DNA from: Bacteroidota bacterium
Lineage (GTDB): Bacteria; Bacteroidota; Bacteroidia; Chitinophagales; Chitinophagaceae
Assembly: GCA_023423405.1 (NCBI GenBank)
Contig: JAFAFR010000058.1
Span: forward strand, 1-64,000
Direction: 5' to 3'
DNA length: 64,000 bases
Each line of letters begins with the position of its first letter. The first letter of the stretch is position 1. The position numbers were made by a program, and so were the translations under genes. Below, piece after piece: positions 18,015 to 27,682 of the stretch. Below the pieces are notes generated by a model that made no database searches, was not told the DNA's origin, and was given only the letters and a program-made list of their open reading frames with translations.

Positions 18015-19985
18015 ATGAGGTTAATCCTGACAACAGCGTTGCTTTGCTGTTTGCCTGTTTTACTGTTCAGCCAAAACAAAAGATCTCTTTCTCCCGCCGA
18101 CGTTTACCGTTTGCAGGAACCCCATTCCCCCGAGGTGTCGCCCGATGGGAACTGGGTCCTTTACTCGCTTCGCTCGGCCGACAGTGTAAAAGACAAATTC
18201 CGGTCCGATCTCTGGATGGTAAAATGGGATGGTTCCGAACAAGTGCAACTGAGCTTTGAGGGCAACAGCGCTTCAAAGGCAAAATGGAGTCCCGATGGAA
18301 AATACATTTCCTTCCTGGCTACCCGCGGTGAGGACAAGTTTGCGCAGTTATACCTGCTCGATCGCCGCGGTGGCGAGGGGCGCAGGATCACCGATATTAA
18401 GGGAAATATCGAGTCATACGAATGGGCGCCGGAATCGGGCCGGATCCTTTTCAGCATCAAGGACCCCGACTACAGTGATACGGCTTCGACGAAGATCAGG
18501 AAGCCTTTTGTGATAGATCGCTACCGTTTTAAGGAAGATACCGAAGGTTATCTCGACAGCCTGCATACCCACCTGTATCTTTTTCATATCAACACCAAAT
18601 CACTCGATACACTTACCCGCGGCATCTACAACGAAAGCGGGGCGGTATTCAGTCCCGATGGCAAATGGATCGCTTTCCAGAGCAACCGTTCTGAAAATCC
18701 CGATAAAAACGAGAACATTGACATCTATGTAATGGAAGCCCGGAAAGGTGCACAGCCCGAAGCGCGTACCACCTGGGCCGGTGAGGATACCAATCCGCAG
18801 TGGAGTCCCGATGGCAAATGGATCGCTTACCTGCAAAGCAGCAGCGACGAGCCTTTCACCATGTATGGACAAAAGATCGCGGCCATCGTCCCCGCAGCGG
18901 GTGGTACGCCACGCCTTATCAGCAAAGAACTCGACCAAACAGTGTACAACCTGTTCTGGAATTTCAACGGCAAGCAATTGCTGATGCTGATGGAAGCCGA
19001 CCGGCAGGTGCAGGTTATTGCGATGGACCCGGCCACCAATAAGAAAACGGTATGGAGCGAGGGAGAAAGAAGCTTTTATTCCCTGCGGCCCCACCCGGCA
19101 AAAAACGCCTGCCTAACGGTGATGAGTACCCCATATGTACCTGCCGAGCTCGCTACCCTGGAAAACGGGCGCCTGCGGCAGATTACGCATATACAGGACA
19201 GTTTTCTTGCACCGCTGCAATTGCCGGTGGTAGAAGGCTTCCGCTCCAGGAGCAAAGATGGCACGGATGTGTCGGGTATTCTTTATCTCCCCGAAGCCGG
19301 TAGGAAAAACCTGCCGCTGATCCTGTTCATACACGGCGGGCCGGTGGGGCAGGATGAATACGATTTTGATTTCACCCGCATGATCTATGCGGCTGCAGGT
19401 TATGCCGTGGCTGCCGTGAATTACCGCGGCAGTAGCGGACGCGGACTCGCCTATATCCGCTCCATCTATGGCGATTGGGGAAATAAGGAAGTGATGGACA
19501 TTGTAGGTGCGACCGATCACCTCGTAGCCCGCGGCATTGCCGACGTGAACCGCATGGGCATTGCGGGATGGAGTTACGGCGGCATTTCCACCAACTATAC
19601 CATTGCCACCGACAGCCGGTTCAAAGCTGCCGTAAGCGGCGCCGGCAGCAGCCTGCAGCTCAGCCTGTACGGAAGCGACCAGTATGTTACACAATATGAA
19701 AAAGAACTGGGTGCGCCCTGGCAGCATCCTGAAAAATGGATCGCGGTCTCCTATCCATTTTTTAAAGCCGACCGCATCAAAACGCCCACTCTTTTTATGG
19801 CAAGTGAAAGCGATTTCAACGTGCCTGTTGCAGGCGCTGAACAAATGTACCAGGCGCTTAAGTCACTGGGTATTCCTACTGAACTGGTCATTTATCCGAA
19901 ACAATTCCACGGCATTACGGTGCCGTCTTACCAGGTCGACCGCCACCAGCGCCACATCAACTGGTTCAACAGTTACCTGAAATAG
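18015..19985 (+). CDS. S9 family (prolyl oligopeptidase-type) exported serine peptidase
   Basis: This 656-residue protein has a signal peptide of about 20 residues (ending LLFSQ). An N-terminal beta-propeller of TolB/WD40-like repeats follows (SPDGNWVLYSLRS, SPDGKYISFLATR, SPDGKWIAFQSNR, SPDGKWIAYLQS). The C-terminal alpha/beta hydrolase domain has the nucleophile Ser520 in GWSYGG, the oxyanion segment LFIHGGP, a catalytic Asp in ASESDFNVP, and His632 in QFHGI. Length and order fit acylaminoacyl-peptidase/dipeptidyl-peptidase-like S9 enzymes that trim oligopeptides in the periplasm. It is divergent from the T9SS gene with a spacer of about 130 bp. Confidence 0.93.
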   Translation: MRLILTTALLCCLPVLLFSQNKRSLSPADVYRLQEPHSPEVSPDGNWVLYSLRSADSVKDKFRSDLWMVKWDGSEQVQLSFEGNSASKAKWSPDGKYISFLATRGEDKFAQLYLLDRRGGEGRRITDIKGNIESYEWAPESGRILFSIKDPDYSDTASTKIRKPFVIDRYRFKEDTEGYLDSLHTHLYLFHINTKSLDTLTRGIYNESGAVFSPDGKWIAFQSNRSENPDKNENIDIYVMEARKGAQPEARTTWAGEDTNPQWSPDGKWIAYLQSSSDEPFTMYGQKIAAIVPAAGGTPRLISKELDQTVYNLFWNFNGKQLLMLMEADRQVQVIAMDPATNKKTVWSEGERSFYSLRPHPAKNACLTVMSTPYVPAELATLENGRLRQITHIQDSFLAPLQLPVVEGFRSRSKDGTDVSGILYLPEAGRKNLPLILFIHGGPVGQDEYDFDFTRMIYAAAGYAVAAVNYRGSSGRGLAYIRSIYGDWGNKEVMDIVGATDHLVARGIADVNRMGIAGWSYGGISTNYTIATDSRFKAAVSGAGSSLQLSLYGSDQYVTQYEKELGAPWQHPEKWIAVSYPFFKADRIKTPTLFMASESDFNVPVAGAEQMYQALKSLGIPTELVIYPKQFHGITVPSYQVDRHQRHINWFNSYLK

Positions 19986-20002
19986 GGCAGCGCATTGGCC
20001 CT
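19984..20002 (+). terminator. Weak hairpin after the S9 peptidase gene
   Basis: AGGGC (19984-19988) / GCCCT (19998-20002) with a 9-nt loop is followed by CTTT. It lies in the 25-bp gap between two convergent genes. Short stem, low certainty. Confidence 0.35.
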
Positions 20003-20010
20003 CTTTAGCC

Positions 20011-21309
20011 TTATGACCCTGCCGCCAGGAAGGCGAACAACTCTTCATACCGCGCATCGATCAGGGTGGCTTCCTTGGCCTTTTGCATAATACCACCGAG
20101 CGACGAAGGCAGGGGAATTGTTTCGCCCGTTACGGGTTCCACTGCATCGGGAAATTTGATGGGATGCGCAGTTTCCAGGAATATGCCTTTCTGGCCGGGA
20201 TGCAATGCCAGCCAGTGCTGCAGCGCGTCGTAACCCACGGCCCCGTGCGGATCGGGCAGGTAATTGAATTGCCGGTACACATCGCCGATTGTCTTTTTCG
20301 TTTGTTCGTCACTGGTAGTATGGCCGCTGAGCATTGCCGTGAGTGCTTCATAATCCTGCCCAAAAATTTGCAGGATGCGGGGAAAATTACTGGGATCGCC
20401 TACATCCATGGCGTTCGACAGGGTGGGCACCGCCTGTTGTGCCCGATATTCACCCGAAAGAAGGTAGCGGGGAACCACGTCGTTCTCGTTGCAGGCGGCG
20501 ATAAAATGGGTTACGGGAAGTCCGGATTTCCAGGCAAGGATGCCGGCGCAGATATTGCCGAAATTGCCACTGGGAACCGCTATTACGGGCGCCTGCTTTT
20601 CCTTCCATTGCTGCAGCGCAAAGAAATAATAGAACTGCTGTGGCAGCCAGCGGGCCACATTAATGGAATTGGCAGACGTGAGAAACAGCTTTTCCCGCAG
20701 TTGCTCATCCCGGAAAGCCTGTTTCACCATGCGCTGGCAATCGTCGAAATTCCCCTGCACTTCCAGGGCCCTGATGTTGCCGCCGAAAGTGGTAAGCTGC
20801 TTTTCCTGCACCGGGCTTACTTTTCCTGAAGGATACAGGATCACCACATTAACACCGTCCACCCCATAAAAGCCGCTGGCCACAGCGCCACCGGTATCAC
20901 CCGAAGTAGCGACCAGTACCGTTACCTTTCTGCCGTTCCCTTTGGCAAAATAACCCAGGCAGCGGCTCATGAAACGGGCGCCGATGTCTTTGAAAGCCAG
21001 CGTGGGGCCATGAAAGAGTTCGAGGCTGAAAATGTGGTCGTTCACCGGCACCAGCGGAATGGGAAAGTTAACGGTCTCCGCTACGATGCGGCGAAGCGCT
21101 GCTTCGGGAATGGTATCGCCGGTATAGGGACGGATCACCTGGAAAGCAATTTCTTCGGTGCTGAATGTTGATAACTGTTCCAGCCAGGCCGGGTCCAGCG
21201 CCGGGATCTTTTCGGGGAAATAAAGGCCGCCATCGGGCGCCTGCCCTGCAATGGTTGCCTGTCGAAAATCAACGGGCTCACTGTTATGCGAAAGGGAAAA
21301 ATATTTCAT
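20011..21309 (-). CDS. thrC: Threonine synthase
   Basis: This 432-residue PLP enzyme converts O-phosphohomoserine to threonine. The PLP lysine is K107 in FHGPTLAFKDIGARFM. A glycine-rich phosphate-binding segment follows (ATSGDTGGAVASGF), and SGNFGNICAGILA is the second PLP-contact loop. Length fits the bacterial short threonine synthases. It is the last gene of the thrA-thrB-thrC operon, 2 bp behind thrB. The threonine it makes is also the substrate of IlvA (36792-38042). Confidence 0.97.
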   Translation of the reverse strand: MKYFSLSHNSEPVDFRQATIAGQAPDGGLYFPEKIPALDPAWLEQLSTFSTEEIAFQVIRPYTGDTIPEAALRRIVAETVNFPIPLVPVNDHIFSLELFHGPTLAFKDIGARFMSRCLGYFAKGNGRKVTVLVATSGDTGGAVASGFYGVDGVNVVILYPSGKVSPVQEKQLTTFGGNIRALEVQGNFDDCQRMVKQAFRDEQLREKLFLTSANSINVARWLPQQFYYFFALQQWKEKQAPVIAVPSGNFGNICAGILAWKSGLPVTHFIAACNENDVVPRYLLSGEYRAQQAVPTLSNAMDVGDPSNFPRILQIFGQDYEALTAMLSGHTTSDEQTKKTIGDVYRQFNYLPDPHGAVGYDALQHWLALHPGQKGIFLETAHPIKFPDAVEPVTGETIPLPSSLGGIMQKAKEATLIDARYEELFAFLAAGS

Positions 21310-21311
21310 GG

Positions 21312-22241
21312 TTATACCTGTCCGAGTTTTTGCGTTCTTACCGTGGTTACATATGTCTTGTAATCGATCCCCAGTTTTTCATAAATGGATCGCATGATAC
21401 CTGCGATCGACTGTGCCGTAGCCGCATCGCGGCTGAGCATGAAGATGGAAGGGCCGCTTCCGCTGATCCCGCCGCCGAGGGCGCCGGCCTCGCGGCTTTG
21501 CTGTTTTACCTCATCGAAGCCCGGTATCAGGATGCTGCGCACCGGCTCAATGATCACGTCTTCCAAAGAACGGCCGATGAGGTCGTAGTCTTCTTTCAAT
21601 AGTCCCGCTACGAGCCCGGCGATATTGCCCCATTGCCGGATGGCATTCTTAAGCAGCACTTCTTTCCGAAGGATCTGCCGCGCATCGGAAGTGCGCACTT
21701 CAATTTGCGGGTGCACCACGCTCACAAAAAGGGGCGGGGCGCTGAGCGGTATAATATCGAGCGGAAAAATGGAACGGATCAGGGTTACGCCGCCCAGGAG
21801 GCAGGGCGCAATATTATCGGCGTGTTTTACGCCGCTGGCCAGTTTTTCACCTGCCATGGCGAACCGTACCAGGTCGTCGTCGCCAAAAGGATTTCCGAGT
21901 AAGATATTGGCCGCTGCAACGGCTCCGGCTGCGCTGGCTGCGCTGGAACCCAGTCCGCTGCCGGGTTTGATCTGTTTGTCGATTTCCAGCTCAAAGCCTA
22001 CAGGACGTTCGTAAGCGGCCAGCAGGTCCAGCAGGGCAACACCGGCTACGTTGCGCGAAGCTTCAGTGGGCAGGTCGTATTCGTCGATATGCCTGATCCT
22101 TATTCCGGGCTCATCGCTGAGCCGCATGGTGATGCGGTCGGCCGGGTCATTGAGGGCCAGGCCCAGGATATCGAATCCGCAAACAAGGTTGGCGATGGTA
22201 GCGGGACAGTGAACGGTTATAGCATCATTTCGCATAAGCAT
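21312..22241 (-). CDS. thrB: Homoserine kinase
   Basis: This is a GHMP-family kinase of about 309 residues that phosphorylates homoserine. The N-terminal strand (ITVHCPATIANLVCGFDILGLAL) and the ATP loop KPGSGLGSSAASAAGAVAA are canonical. GGGISGSGPSIFML is the GHMP C-terminal motif 3. ATG at 22241 was chosen because it lies just after the thrA stop; ATG at 22235 is equally possible. Longer forms would overlap thrA. Operon order thrA-thrB-thrC, spacer about 10 bp. Confidence 0.95.
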   Translation of the reverse strand: MLMRNDAITVHCPATIANLVCGFDILGLALNDPADRITMRLSDEPGIRIRHIDEYDLPTEASRNVAGVALLDLLAAYERPVGFELEIDKQIKPGSGLGSSAASAAGAVAAANILLGNPFGDDDLVRFAMAGEKLASGVKHADNIAPCLLGGVTLIRSIFPLDIIPLSAPPLFVSVVHPQIEVRTSDARQILRKEVLLKNAIRQWGNIAGLVAGLLKEDYDLIGRSLEDVIIEPVRSILIPGFDEVKQQSREAGALGGGISGSGPSIFMLSRDAATAQSIAGIMRSIYEKLGIDYKTYVTTVRTQKLGQV

Positions 22242-22251
22242 CTTTGTTATT

Positions 22252-24696
22252 TCAGTGAAGGGTTGCCCGCAGGATATCGGCAAATACGCCCGAGGCGGTT
22301 ACATCGGCGCCGGCGCCTGCACCCTTGATCACCAGGGGCTGCTGCGCATAGCGTTCGGTATGGAAAAGAACGATATTGTCTTTGCCATACAGGTGATAAA
22401 GATCGCTGCCCGGTTCTATTTCCTGCAGCCCAACGGCGGCTTTTCCCTGTTGATAGCGCGCAACGAATTTGAGTTTGTTGCCCCTGGCGGCAGCGCCCTG
22501 GTAAAGGGAGAGGAAGTGGGGTTCCTGCCGTAACATTTCTGCATAAAAATCTTCCACGGAACCTTCCATGCAGGAAGCAGGCATAAAGCTTTCGTTGCCG
22601 ATATCGCTCATCTCCAGTTGCTCGCCGGCTTCCCGCGCCAGGATCATGATCTTGCGCATAACGTCGGTGCCGCCCAGGTCGAGGCGCGGGTCCGGTTCGG
22701 TATACCCTTCCTCCTGGGCCTGGCGCACAATATCGGCGAAGGGCCGGCTGCCATCGTAGTGATTGAATACAAAGTTCAGCGTGCCGCTGAGCACCGCCTG
22801 GATGGATTTGATCTGGTCGCCGCTTTTCAGCAGGTCGTTCAAAGTGCCAATGATGGGTAATCCAGCGCCCACATTGGTTTCAAAGAGAAATCCGGTATTG
22901 TAGGAGTGGGCCGTGTCTTTCAGCCGCCGGTAACTGGCATAGGGGGAGGAGCAGGCGATTTTGTTGCATGCAACCACCGCAATGCTTCTCTCTAACAGGG
23001 ATGGATAAACGCCTGCTACCGCTTCGCTGGCCGTAATGTCCACGAATACAGAATTGCGCATGTTCCGTTGTAGAATGCCCTGCACAAACTGGTGGATATC
23101 GCCTTCCGGGGCGGCTTGCAGCGCTTCCTTCCAGTTGCGGAGGTCGATGCCTTCTTCCGCAAACAGGTTGCGGCGGCTGTTGGCGAGTCCCACCACCCGC
23201 AACTGCAGCCTGGAATGTTCACGGAGATAGGCCTGCTGCTGGAGCAATTGCTGGAGCAGTCGGCTGCCCACATTTCCCACGCCGGAAACAAAGAGGTTGA
23301 TCTGGCGCAGGGTGGTTTCGAAAAATTCTTCGTGCAGTACGTTGATGGCTTTCCTTACATCACGGGTAGCTATAACCGCAGATATATTCCGCTCCGAAGA
23401 ACCCTGCGCAATGGCCCGCACATTCACCCCGTTCCTGCCCAGGGCGCCGAACATTTTACCGCTGATGCCCGGGTGGCTTTTCATCTGTTCCCCCACCAGG
23501 GCAACGATGGAAAGTTCTTTTTCAACAATCAGCGGCTCCACCCGCTGCAGGCTGATCTCCGGCGCAAAGGCATTGTCCACTGCTTTCTTGGCCTGGTCAA
23601 CCAGTGATGCATCCACTCCCACGCAAATGGAATGTTCGGAAGAGCCCTGGGTAATGAGGATCACATTGATCTGTTCGGCGGAAAGGGCTTCAAACAGCCG
23701 GCGGGAAAAACCCGGCACGCCGATCATGCCCGAACCCTCGAGGCTGATGAGGGCAAGATTGCTGATGCTGCTGATGCCTCTTACGGCAGAGCCGTTGCGA
23801 TAGCTTTCAAGCTGTATCACGGTGCCGGGATCGGCCGGCGCGAAGGTGTTCTTAATCCATACCGGTATGCCCATATTCATGACGGGTTGTATGGTGGGCG
23901 GGTAGATCACTTTTGCGCCGAAATGCGAGAGTTCCATGGCTTCCTGGTAAGAAATGGCGGGGATCACGCGGGCGTTGGATACCCAGCGCGGGTCGGCGGT
24001 CATCATACCACTCACGTCGGTCCAGATCTCAAGGTGACTCGCATGCAGGGCCGCGGCGGCGATGGCGGCGGTGTAGTCGGAGCCGCCCCGGCCAAGCGTG
24101 GTGGTTATACCCTGCGCATTGCCGGCGATGAAACCAGGCATCACCACCAGCGGGTCTTTGAGTTCCAGCAGGGCAGCCTGGAAGAGACTGTTGGTAGCGG
24201 CGAAGTCGACCACCGCGTTCCCGAAACTGGCATCGGTGCGAATCAGTTTTCGGCTATCCCACCAGGTTACAGGCCTGTTCCGGAAACGGAAGGCTTCCGC
24301 AATGATCTGGCTCGACAGCAATTCGCCGTAGCTCAGCAATTTGTCTTTCGCACGAAGTGTTGTTTCACCCAACAGGAAGATCCCGTTGCAAAGGTCTTCC
24401 ACTTCATTGCAGCGTGTTTTCACCGCACTGAGTAGGGCGCTCTGGTGTTGTATGGGAATGAGTTGCTTCACGGCATCGAGGTGCCGTTTGGTGATGCTTT
24501 CGATCTTTTCCTTATAGCTTTCGTCGCCGCCAGCCGCGAGTTGGCTGCACTGGATCAGGGCGTCTGTGGTGCCGCCGAAAGCGGATACCACCATGATCAG
24601 GGGCTCCTGTCTGTATCTTTCGCTGACAATGTCCATGGCGGCCTGGATGGCTTCCGGGCTTCCAACAGAGCTGCCGCCGAATTTTAATACCTGCAT
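22252..24696 (-). CDS. thrA: Bifunctional aspartate kinase / homoserine dehydrogenase I
   Basis: This protein of about 814 residues catalyses the first and third steps of the aspartate pathway to threonine. The N-terminal kinase starts MQVLKFGGSSVGS (KFGGSS nucleotide motif) and carries the catalytic-domain segment GRGGSDYTAA. Two ACT regulatory segments lie in the middle (ISLEGSGMIGVPGFSRRLFEAL, ALVGEQMKSHPGISGKMFGALG). The C-terminal homoserine dehydrogenase starts at FVSGVGNVGSRLL (GxGxxG NAD(P) motif) and has GTLNFVFN and GYTEPDPRLDLGGTDVMRK. The ATG at 24696 is preferred over the upstream one at 24780 because the kinase motif must begin the protein and because 24725-24795 contains leader structures. 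Confidence 0.96.
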   Translation of the reverse strand: MQVLKFGGSSVGSPEAIQAAMDIVSERYRQEPLIMVVSAFGGTTDALIQCSQLAAGGDESYKEKIESITKRHLDAVKQLIPIQHQSALLSAVKTRCNEVEDLCNGIFLLGETTLRAKDKLLSYGELLSSQIIAEAFRFRNRPVTWWDSRKLIRTDASFGNAVVDFAATNSLFQAALLELKDPLVVMPGFIAGNAQGITTTLGRGGSDYTAAIAAAALHASHLEIWTDVSGMMTADPRWVSNARVIPAISYQEAMELSHFGAKVIYPPTIQPVMNMGIPVWIKNTFAPADPGTVIQLESYRNGSAVRGISSISNLALISLEGSGMIGVPGFSRRLFEALSAEQINVILITQGSSEHSICVGVDASLVDQAKKAVDNAFAPEISLQRVEPLIVEKELSIVALVGEQMKSHPGISGKMFGALGRNGVNVRAIAQGSSERNISAVIATRDVRKAINVLHEEFFETTLRQINLFVSGVGNVGSRLLQQLLQQQAYLREHSRLQLRVVGLANSRRNLFAEEGIDLRNWKEALQAAPEGDIHQFVQGILQRNMRNSVFVDITASEAVAGVYPSLLERSIAVVACNKIACSSPYASYRRLKDTAHSYNTGFLFETNVGAGLPIIGTLNDLLKSGDQIKSIQAVLSGTLNFVFNHYDGSRPFADIVRQAQEEGYTEPDPRLDLGGTDVMRKIMILAREAGEQLEMSDIGNESFMPASCMEGSVEDFYAEMLRQEPHFLSLYQGAAARGNKLKFVARYQQGKAAVGLQEIEPGSDLYHLYGKDNIVLFHTERYAQQPLVIKGAGAGADVTASGVFADILRATLH

Positions 24697-24724
24697 ATGG
24701 TTAAATGGATATAGAAATGGTGTG

Positions 24725-24795
24725 AAAAGGGATTTTCCCGATGCTGGCCAATGGCCCAATGATAGTATGGTAAAGTACAACCCTTAACGGGTTGT
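24725..24795 (-). promoter_or_regulatory. Candidate thr operon attenuator structures
   Basis: Immediately after the Thr-codon run, the transcript has a perfect 7-bp hairpin ACAACCC / GGGTTGT (plus positions 24777-24783 with 24789-24795). This hairpin includes the last Thr codons and the leader stop. It is followed by GGCC-N3-GGCC (24746-24756), then GGGA-AAA-TCCC-TTTT (24725-24739), which could be the terminator. The last stem is only 4 bp. The terminator/antiterminator pairing is therefore not proven by eye, although the placement of the first hairpin over the Thr codons is as expected for ribosome-dependent attenuation. Confidence 0.55.
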
Positions 24796-24894
24796 TGTGG
24801 TGGTGGTAGTAATGGTGGAAAGCGAAGCGCATGCAGTGGTCACCCCGCCGGATGCGGTGATGAAATCAGTGGATATATAAACTTGCTGCTGCAT
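24784..24894 (-). CDS. thr operon leader peptide (Thr/Ile-rich)
   Basis: A 36-codon ORF begins ATG CAG CAG CAA at 24894 and ends STITTTTTTTR-stop at 24784. It has 12 threonine codons (seven consecutive near the end: ACT ACC ACC ACC ACA ACA ACC) and three isoleucine codons (ATA, ATC, ATT). It lies 87 bp upstream of thrA on the same strand. E. coli ThrL, which controls thrABC by attenuation in response to charged tRNA-Thr and tRNA-Ile, has the same logic (STTITTTITITT). The N-terminal half (MQQQVYISTDF) is not similar to ThrL. There is no strong Shine-Dalgarno, as usual in Bacteroidota. Confidence 0.75.
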   Translation of the reverse strand: MQQQVYISTDFITASGGVTTACASLSTITTTTTTTR

Positions 24895-25024
24895 TTGAGG
24901 ACCTGAAAATACAATGCAGGCGGCACATAACAAGTGTTAGTTTTTCGAAATCCTGCTTTTTCTTATATTCATAGCCCCAATTGGGAACGATTGCTGCCAG
25001 CAAATAGCACCAAAACAACGAGAC

Positions 25025-27607
25025 ATGCCAAGTATGGACACGGCAGCACTCCAGCAATTTAAGAGTGAGGTTGCCCTTAAATTTCAATTGTACAACAGTC
25101 TTTTCACTTCCCTTCCTTTTCACCGGATTGAGAAAACCGGCATTCTTCTTTCCATGCTGCTCAACGTATGCGAAGAAGGATATAAGAAGATGAAGAGCCC
25201 GCTGCAGATCATGGACCAGTTCTTTTCCATGCATACCAGCTACCGGAGCGAGCAGGAACAGACCGATCTTCTTTTCCGTTTTGTACAATACGTGGAACGG
25301 CAGGTGGTGTTGTTCGATGCGCTGGAAGATGCTGCTTTTGCAAAGATCAACGACCTGTCGGGGGCCGGCACACTCAAGCAGTTGAAAGCGGCGCTGGACG
25401 AAGACCGTTCAACCGATCGTTTACCTGCCGAAGCCTTCTGTGTAAAGCTGGTGCTTACTGCACATCCTACGCAATTCTACCCGGGCTCCGTACTGGGCAT
25501 TATTCACGATCTCAGCAAAGCGCTGCAGGACAACAATACTACCCTGGTAAATACCTACCTGCAGCAGTTGGGTAAAACGCCCTTTTTTAAAAAGCAAAAA
25601 CCCACACCCTACGACGAAGCCATGAGCCTGGTGTGGTACCTCGATAATGTATTTTATCCCGCCGTAGGTAAAATACTGACCTATTCCGCCAACGAGCTGG
25701 AGAACTATATCCATCCCAACCAACCTATTTTGCAGATGGGGTTCTGGCCGGGGGGCGATCGCGACGGCAATCCTTTCGTAACAGCTTCCACCACTTTGCA
25801 GGTAGCGGCGGCATTGCGCAGCAGCATCGTGCGCTCTTATTACCTGGATGTACGCCGCCTCAAGCGACGACTGACTTTTAAGGAAACCGACCAGCTTATT
25901 CTGCAACTGGAAAAACAGTTGTACAACGAAGTTTTCGGCGAAGGCATCCAGCAGGACATCTCGGCAGAAGGAATGATCCAGCAACTGAAGCAGATCCGCG
26001 ATACGCTGGTGTACCAGCACAACGGCCTGTTCGCCGGGCTGGTAGACAACCTCATCCAAAAGATGCGGGCCTTCGGTTTGTATTACGCTGCACTCGACGT
26101 GCGGCAGGACAGTTCCATACACGAAGCTGTATTCAGTGCACTCGAAAACACTTCTTCGGGTGTTCCTCAGGGTTATGAAAACTTACCCGAAGAAAAAAAG
26201 CTCGACATACTGGCGGCGTTGAAGCCGCTTGGCAAAGACACCAGTCTCCAGGATCCGCTGCACCGCGATACACTCGAAACGATCGAGGCCATCCGCACTA
26301 TACAGCAACAGAATGGCGAGGCAGGCTGCCACCGTTACATCATCAGCCATTGCGAAAAAGCCAGCAATGTGATGGAAGTATTTGGCCTGTTCCTCCTGGG
26401 TGGGTGGAACGGCGCGCAGATGCCCATTGATATTGTGCCGTTATTTGAAACCATCGACGACCTTCACCACGCCGGCGCCATCATGGAGCAATTGTACAGC
26501 CACCCGGTTTACCGGGCCCATTTGAAGTTCCGCGCAAACCGGCAAACCATCATGCTGGGCTTTTCAGATGGTACCAAGGACGGTGGCTACCTGATGGCGA
26601 ACTACAGTATCCTGCTGGCCAAGCAGGAACTAACCCGCATCTCGGAAAAATATGGCGTGGATGTGCTTTTCTTCGACGGACGCGGCGGTCCGCCGGCACG
26701 CGGTGGCGGAAAAACGCACAAGTTCTATGCATCCATGGGCAACGATGTATCGGGTAAGGAAATACAACTGACCATACAGGGACAAACCATCAGCTCCAAT
26801 TTTGGAACCATCGATTCCGCGCAGTTCAACATGGAGCAGTTGCTGAACGCGGGACTGAGCCGCCTGCTCCGTTCCCCCGATCGCCCCACTTTATTACCGG
26901 AACAGGAGAAGCTGGTCAGGCAACTTGCGGAAGACGGGCACCATTCTTATCTGCAACTGAAAGAAAGCCCGCTTTTTGTAGACTACCTGGCGCATGCCAG
27001 CCCGCTTCGGTTCTATGCGGAAACCAATATCGGCTCGAGGCCGGCGAAAAGAGGCAGTGCAGCGCGCCTGTCATTGACCGACCTGAGAGCCATCCCCTTC
27101 GTGGGCGCCTGGAGCCAGCTCAAACAAAACGTAACAGGGTATTATGGTGTGGGAACGGCACTGCAACTGGCAGAGAAAAGAGGGGAATGGAAACAATTGA
27201 AAGAACTGTACCAGCAATCGCTTTTCTTCCGTACGCTTATAGATAACTGTGAGATGACCATGCTCAAATGTTATTTCCCGCTCACCAGCCACCTGGCAGA
27301 TCATCCTTCTTTCGGGGAGATCTGGCACATGATCTATTCGGAATACGAACTGACCCGCAAATACCTCTTCCTGCTGACGGGGAAAAATGAGCTGATGGCG
27401 GATTACCCGGTGGAACAGTTGTCTGTACAGATGCGCGAAAGGATCGTGCTGCCCCTTACTACCATCCAGCAATATGCGATTTCAAAAGTGCGCGAGCTGG
27501 AAGGGGCGGCAGGACCATCTGCCGCAGGCGCCATGAAGCAGACTTATGAAAAGCTGGTAATGCGCTGTTCTTTTGGTATCATCAACGCCGGCCGCAACAG
27601 CGCATAA
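25025..27607 (+). CDS. ppc: Phosphoenolpyruvate carboxylase
   Basis: This 860-residue enzyme makes oxaloacetate from PEP and bicarbonate. Catalytic His147 is in VLTAHPTQF. GFWPGGDRDGNPFV and MLGFSDGTKDGGYLMANY are the second and third active-site blocks, and FFDGRGGPPARGGGKTH carries the essential glycine/arginine loop with the second histidine region. Length fits the bacterial homotetrameric enzyme. It is divergent from the thr operon, across a spacer that also holds the thr leader. This matches its anaplerotic role in supplying aspartate-family precursors. Confidence 0.95.
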   Translation: MPSMDTAALQQFKSEVALKFQLYNSLFTSLPFHRIEKTGILLSMLLNVCEEGYKKMKSPLQIMDQFFSMHTSYRSEQEQTDLLFRFVQYVERQVVLFDALEDAAFAKINDLSGAGTLKQLKAALDEDRSTDRLPAEAFCVKLVLTAHPTQFYPGSVLGIIHDLSKALQDNNTTLVNTYLQQLGKTPFFKKQKPTPYDEAMSLVWYLDNVFYPAVGKILTYSANELENYIHPNQPILQMGFWPGGDRDGNPFVTASTTLQVAAALRSSIVRSYYLDVRRLKRRLTFKETDQLILQLEKQLYNEVFGEGIQQDISAEGMIQQLKQIRDTLVYQHNGLFAGLVDNLIQKMRAFGLYYAALDVRQDSSIHEAVFSALENTSSGVPQGYENLPEEKKLDILAALKPLGKDTSLQDPLHRDTLETIEAIRTIQQQNGEAGCHRYIISHCEKASNVMEVFGLFLLGGWNGAQMPIDIVPLFETIDDLHHAGAIMEQLYSHPVYRAHLKFRANRQTIMLGFSDGTKDGGYLMANYSILLAKQELTRISEKYGVDVLFFDGRGGPPARGGGKTHKFYASMGNDVSGKEIQLTIQGQTISSNFGTIDSAQFNMEQLLNAGLSRLLRSPDRPTLLPEQEKLVRQLAEDGHHSYLQLKESPLFVDYLAHASPLRFYAETNIGSRPAKRGSAARLSLTDLRAIPFVGAWSQLKQNVTGYYGVGTALQLAEKRGEWKQLKELYQQSLFFRTLIDNCEMTMLKCYFPLTSHLADHPSFGEIWHMIYSEYELTRKYLFLLTGKNELMADYPVEQLSVQMRERIVLPLTTIQQYAISKVRELEGAAGPSAAGAMKQTYEKLVMRCSFGIINAGRNSA

Positions 27608-27620
27608 GGTCTGTCATAAG

Positions 27621-27648
27621 AAAAAAATCCCCTGTAGAAACAGGGGAT
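27621..27648 (-). terminator. Rho-independent terminator of the amtB-porin transcript
   Basis: ATCCCCTG / CAGGGGAT (27627-27634 with 27641-27648), 6-nt loop. On the - strand the stem is followed by a T-tract (plus A-run 27621-27627). It may also stop ppc read-through from the other side, but there is no T-run in that direction. Confidence 0.85.
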
Positions 27649-27682
27649 GCTCAACGATTGCTTGCCATATGTGAAACAGTTA

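Noticed and set aside
24697..24780. Upstream in-frame ATG for thrA at 24780
   Set aside because: It adds 28 residues before the kinase motif (MQVLKFGGSS) that do not fit the family and overlaps the leader structures.
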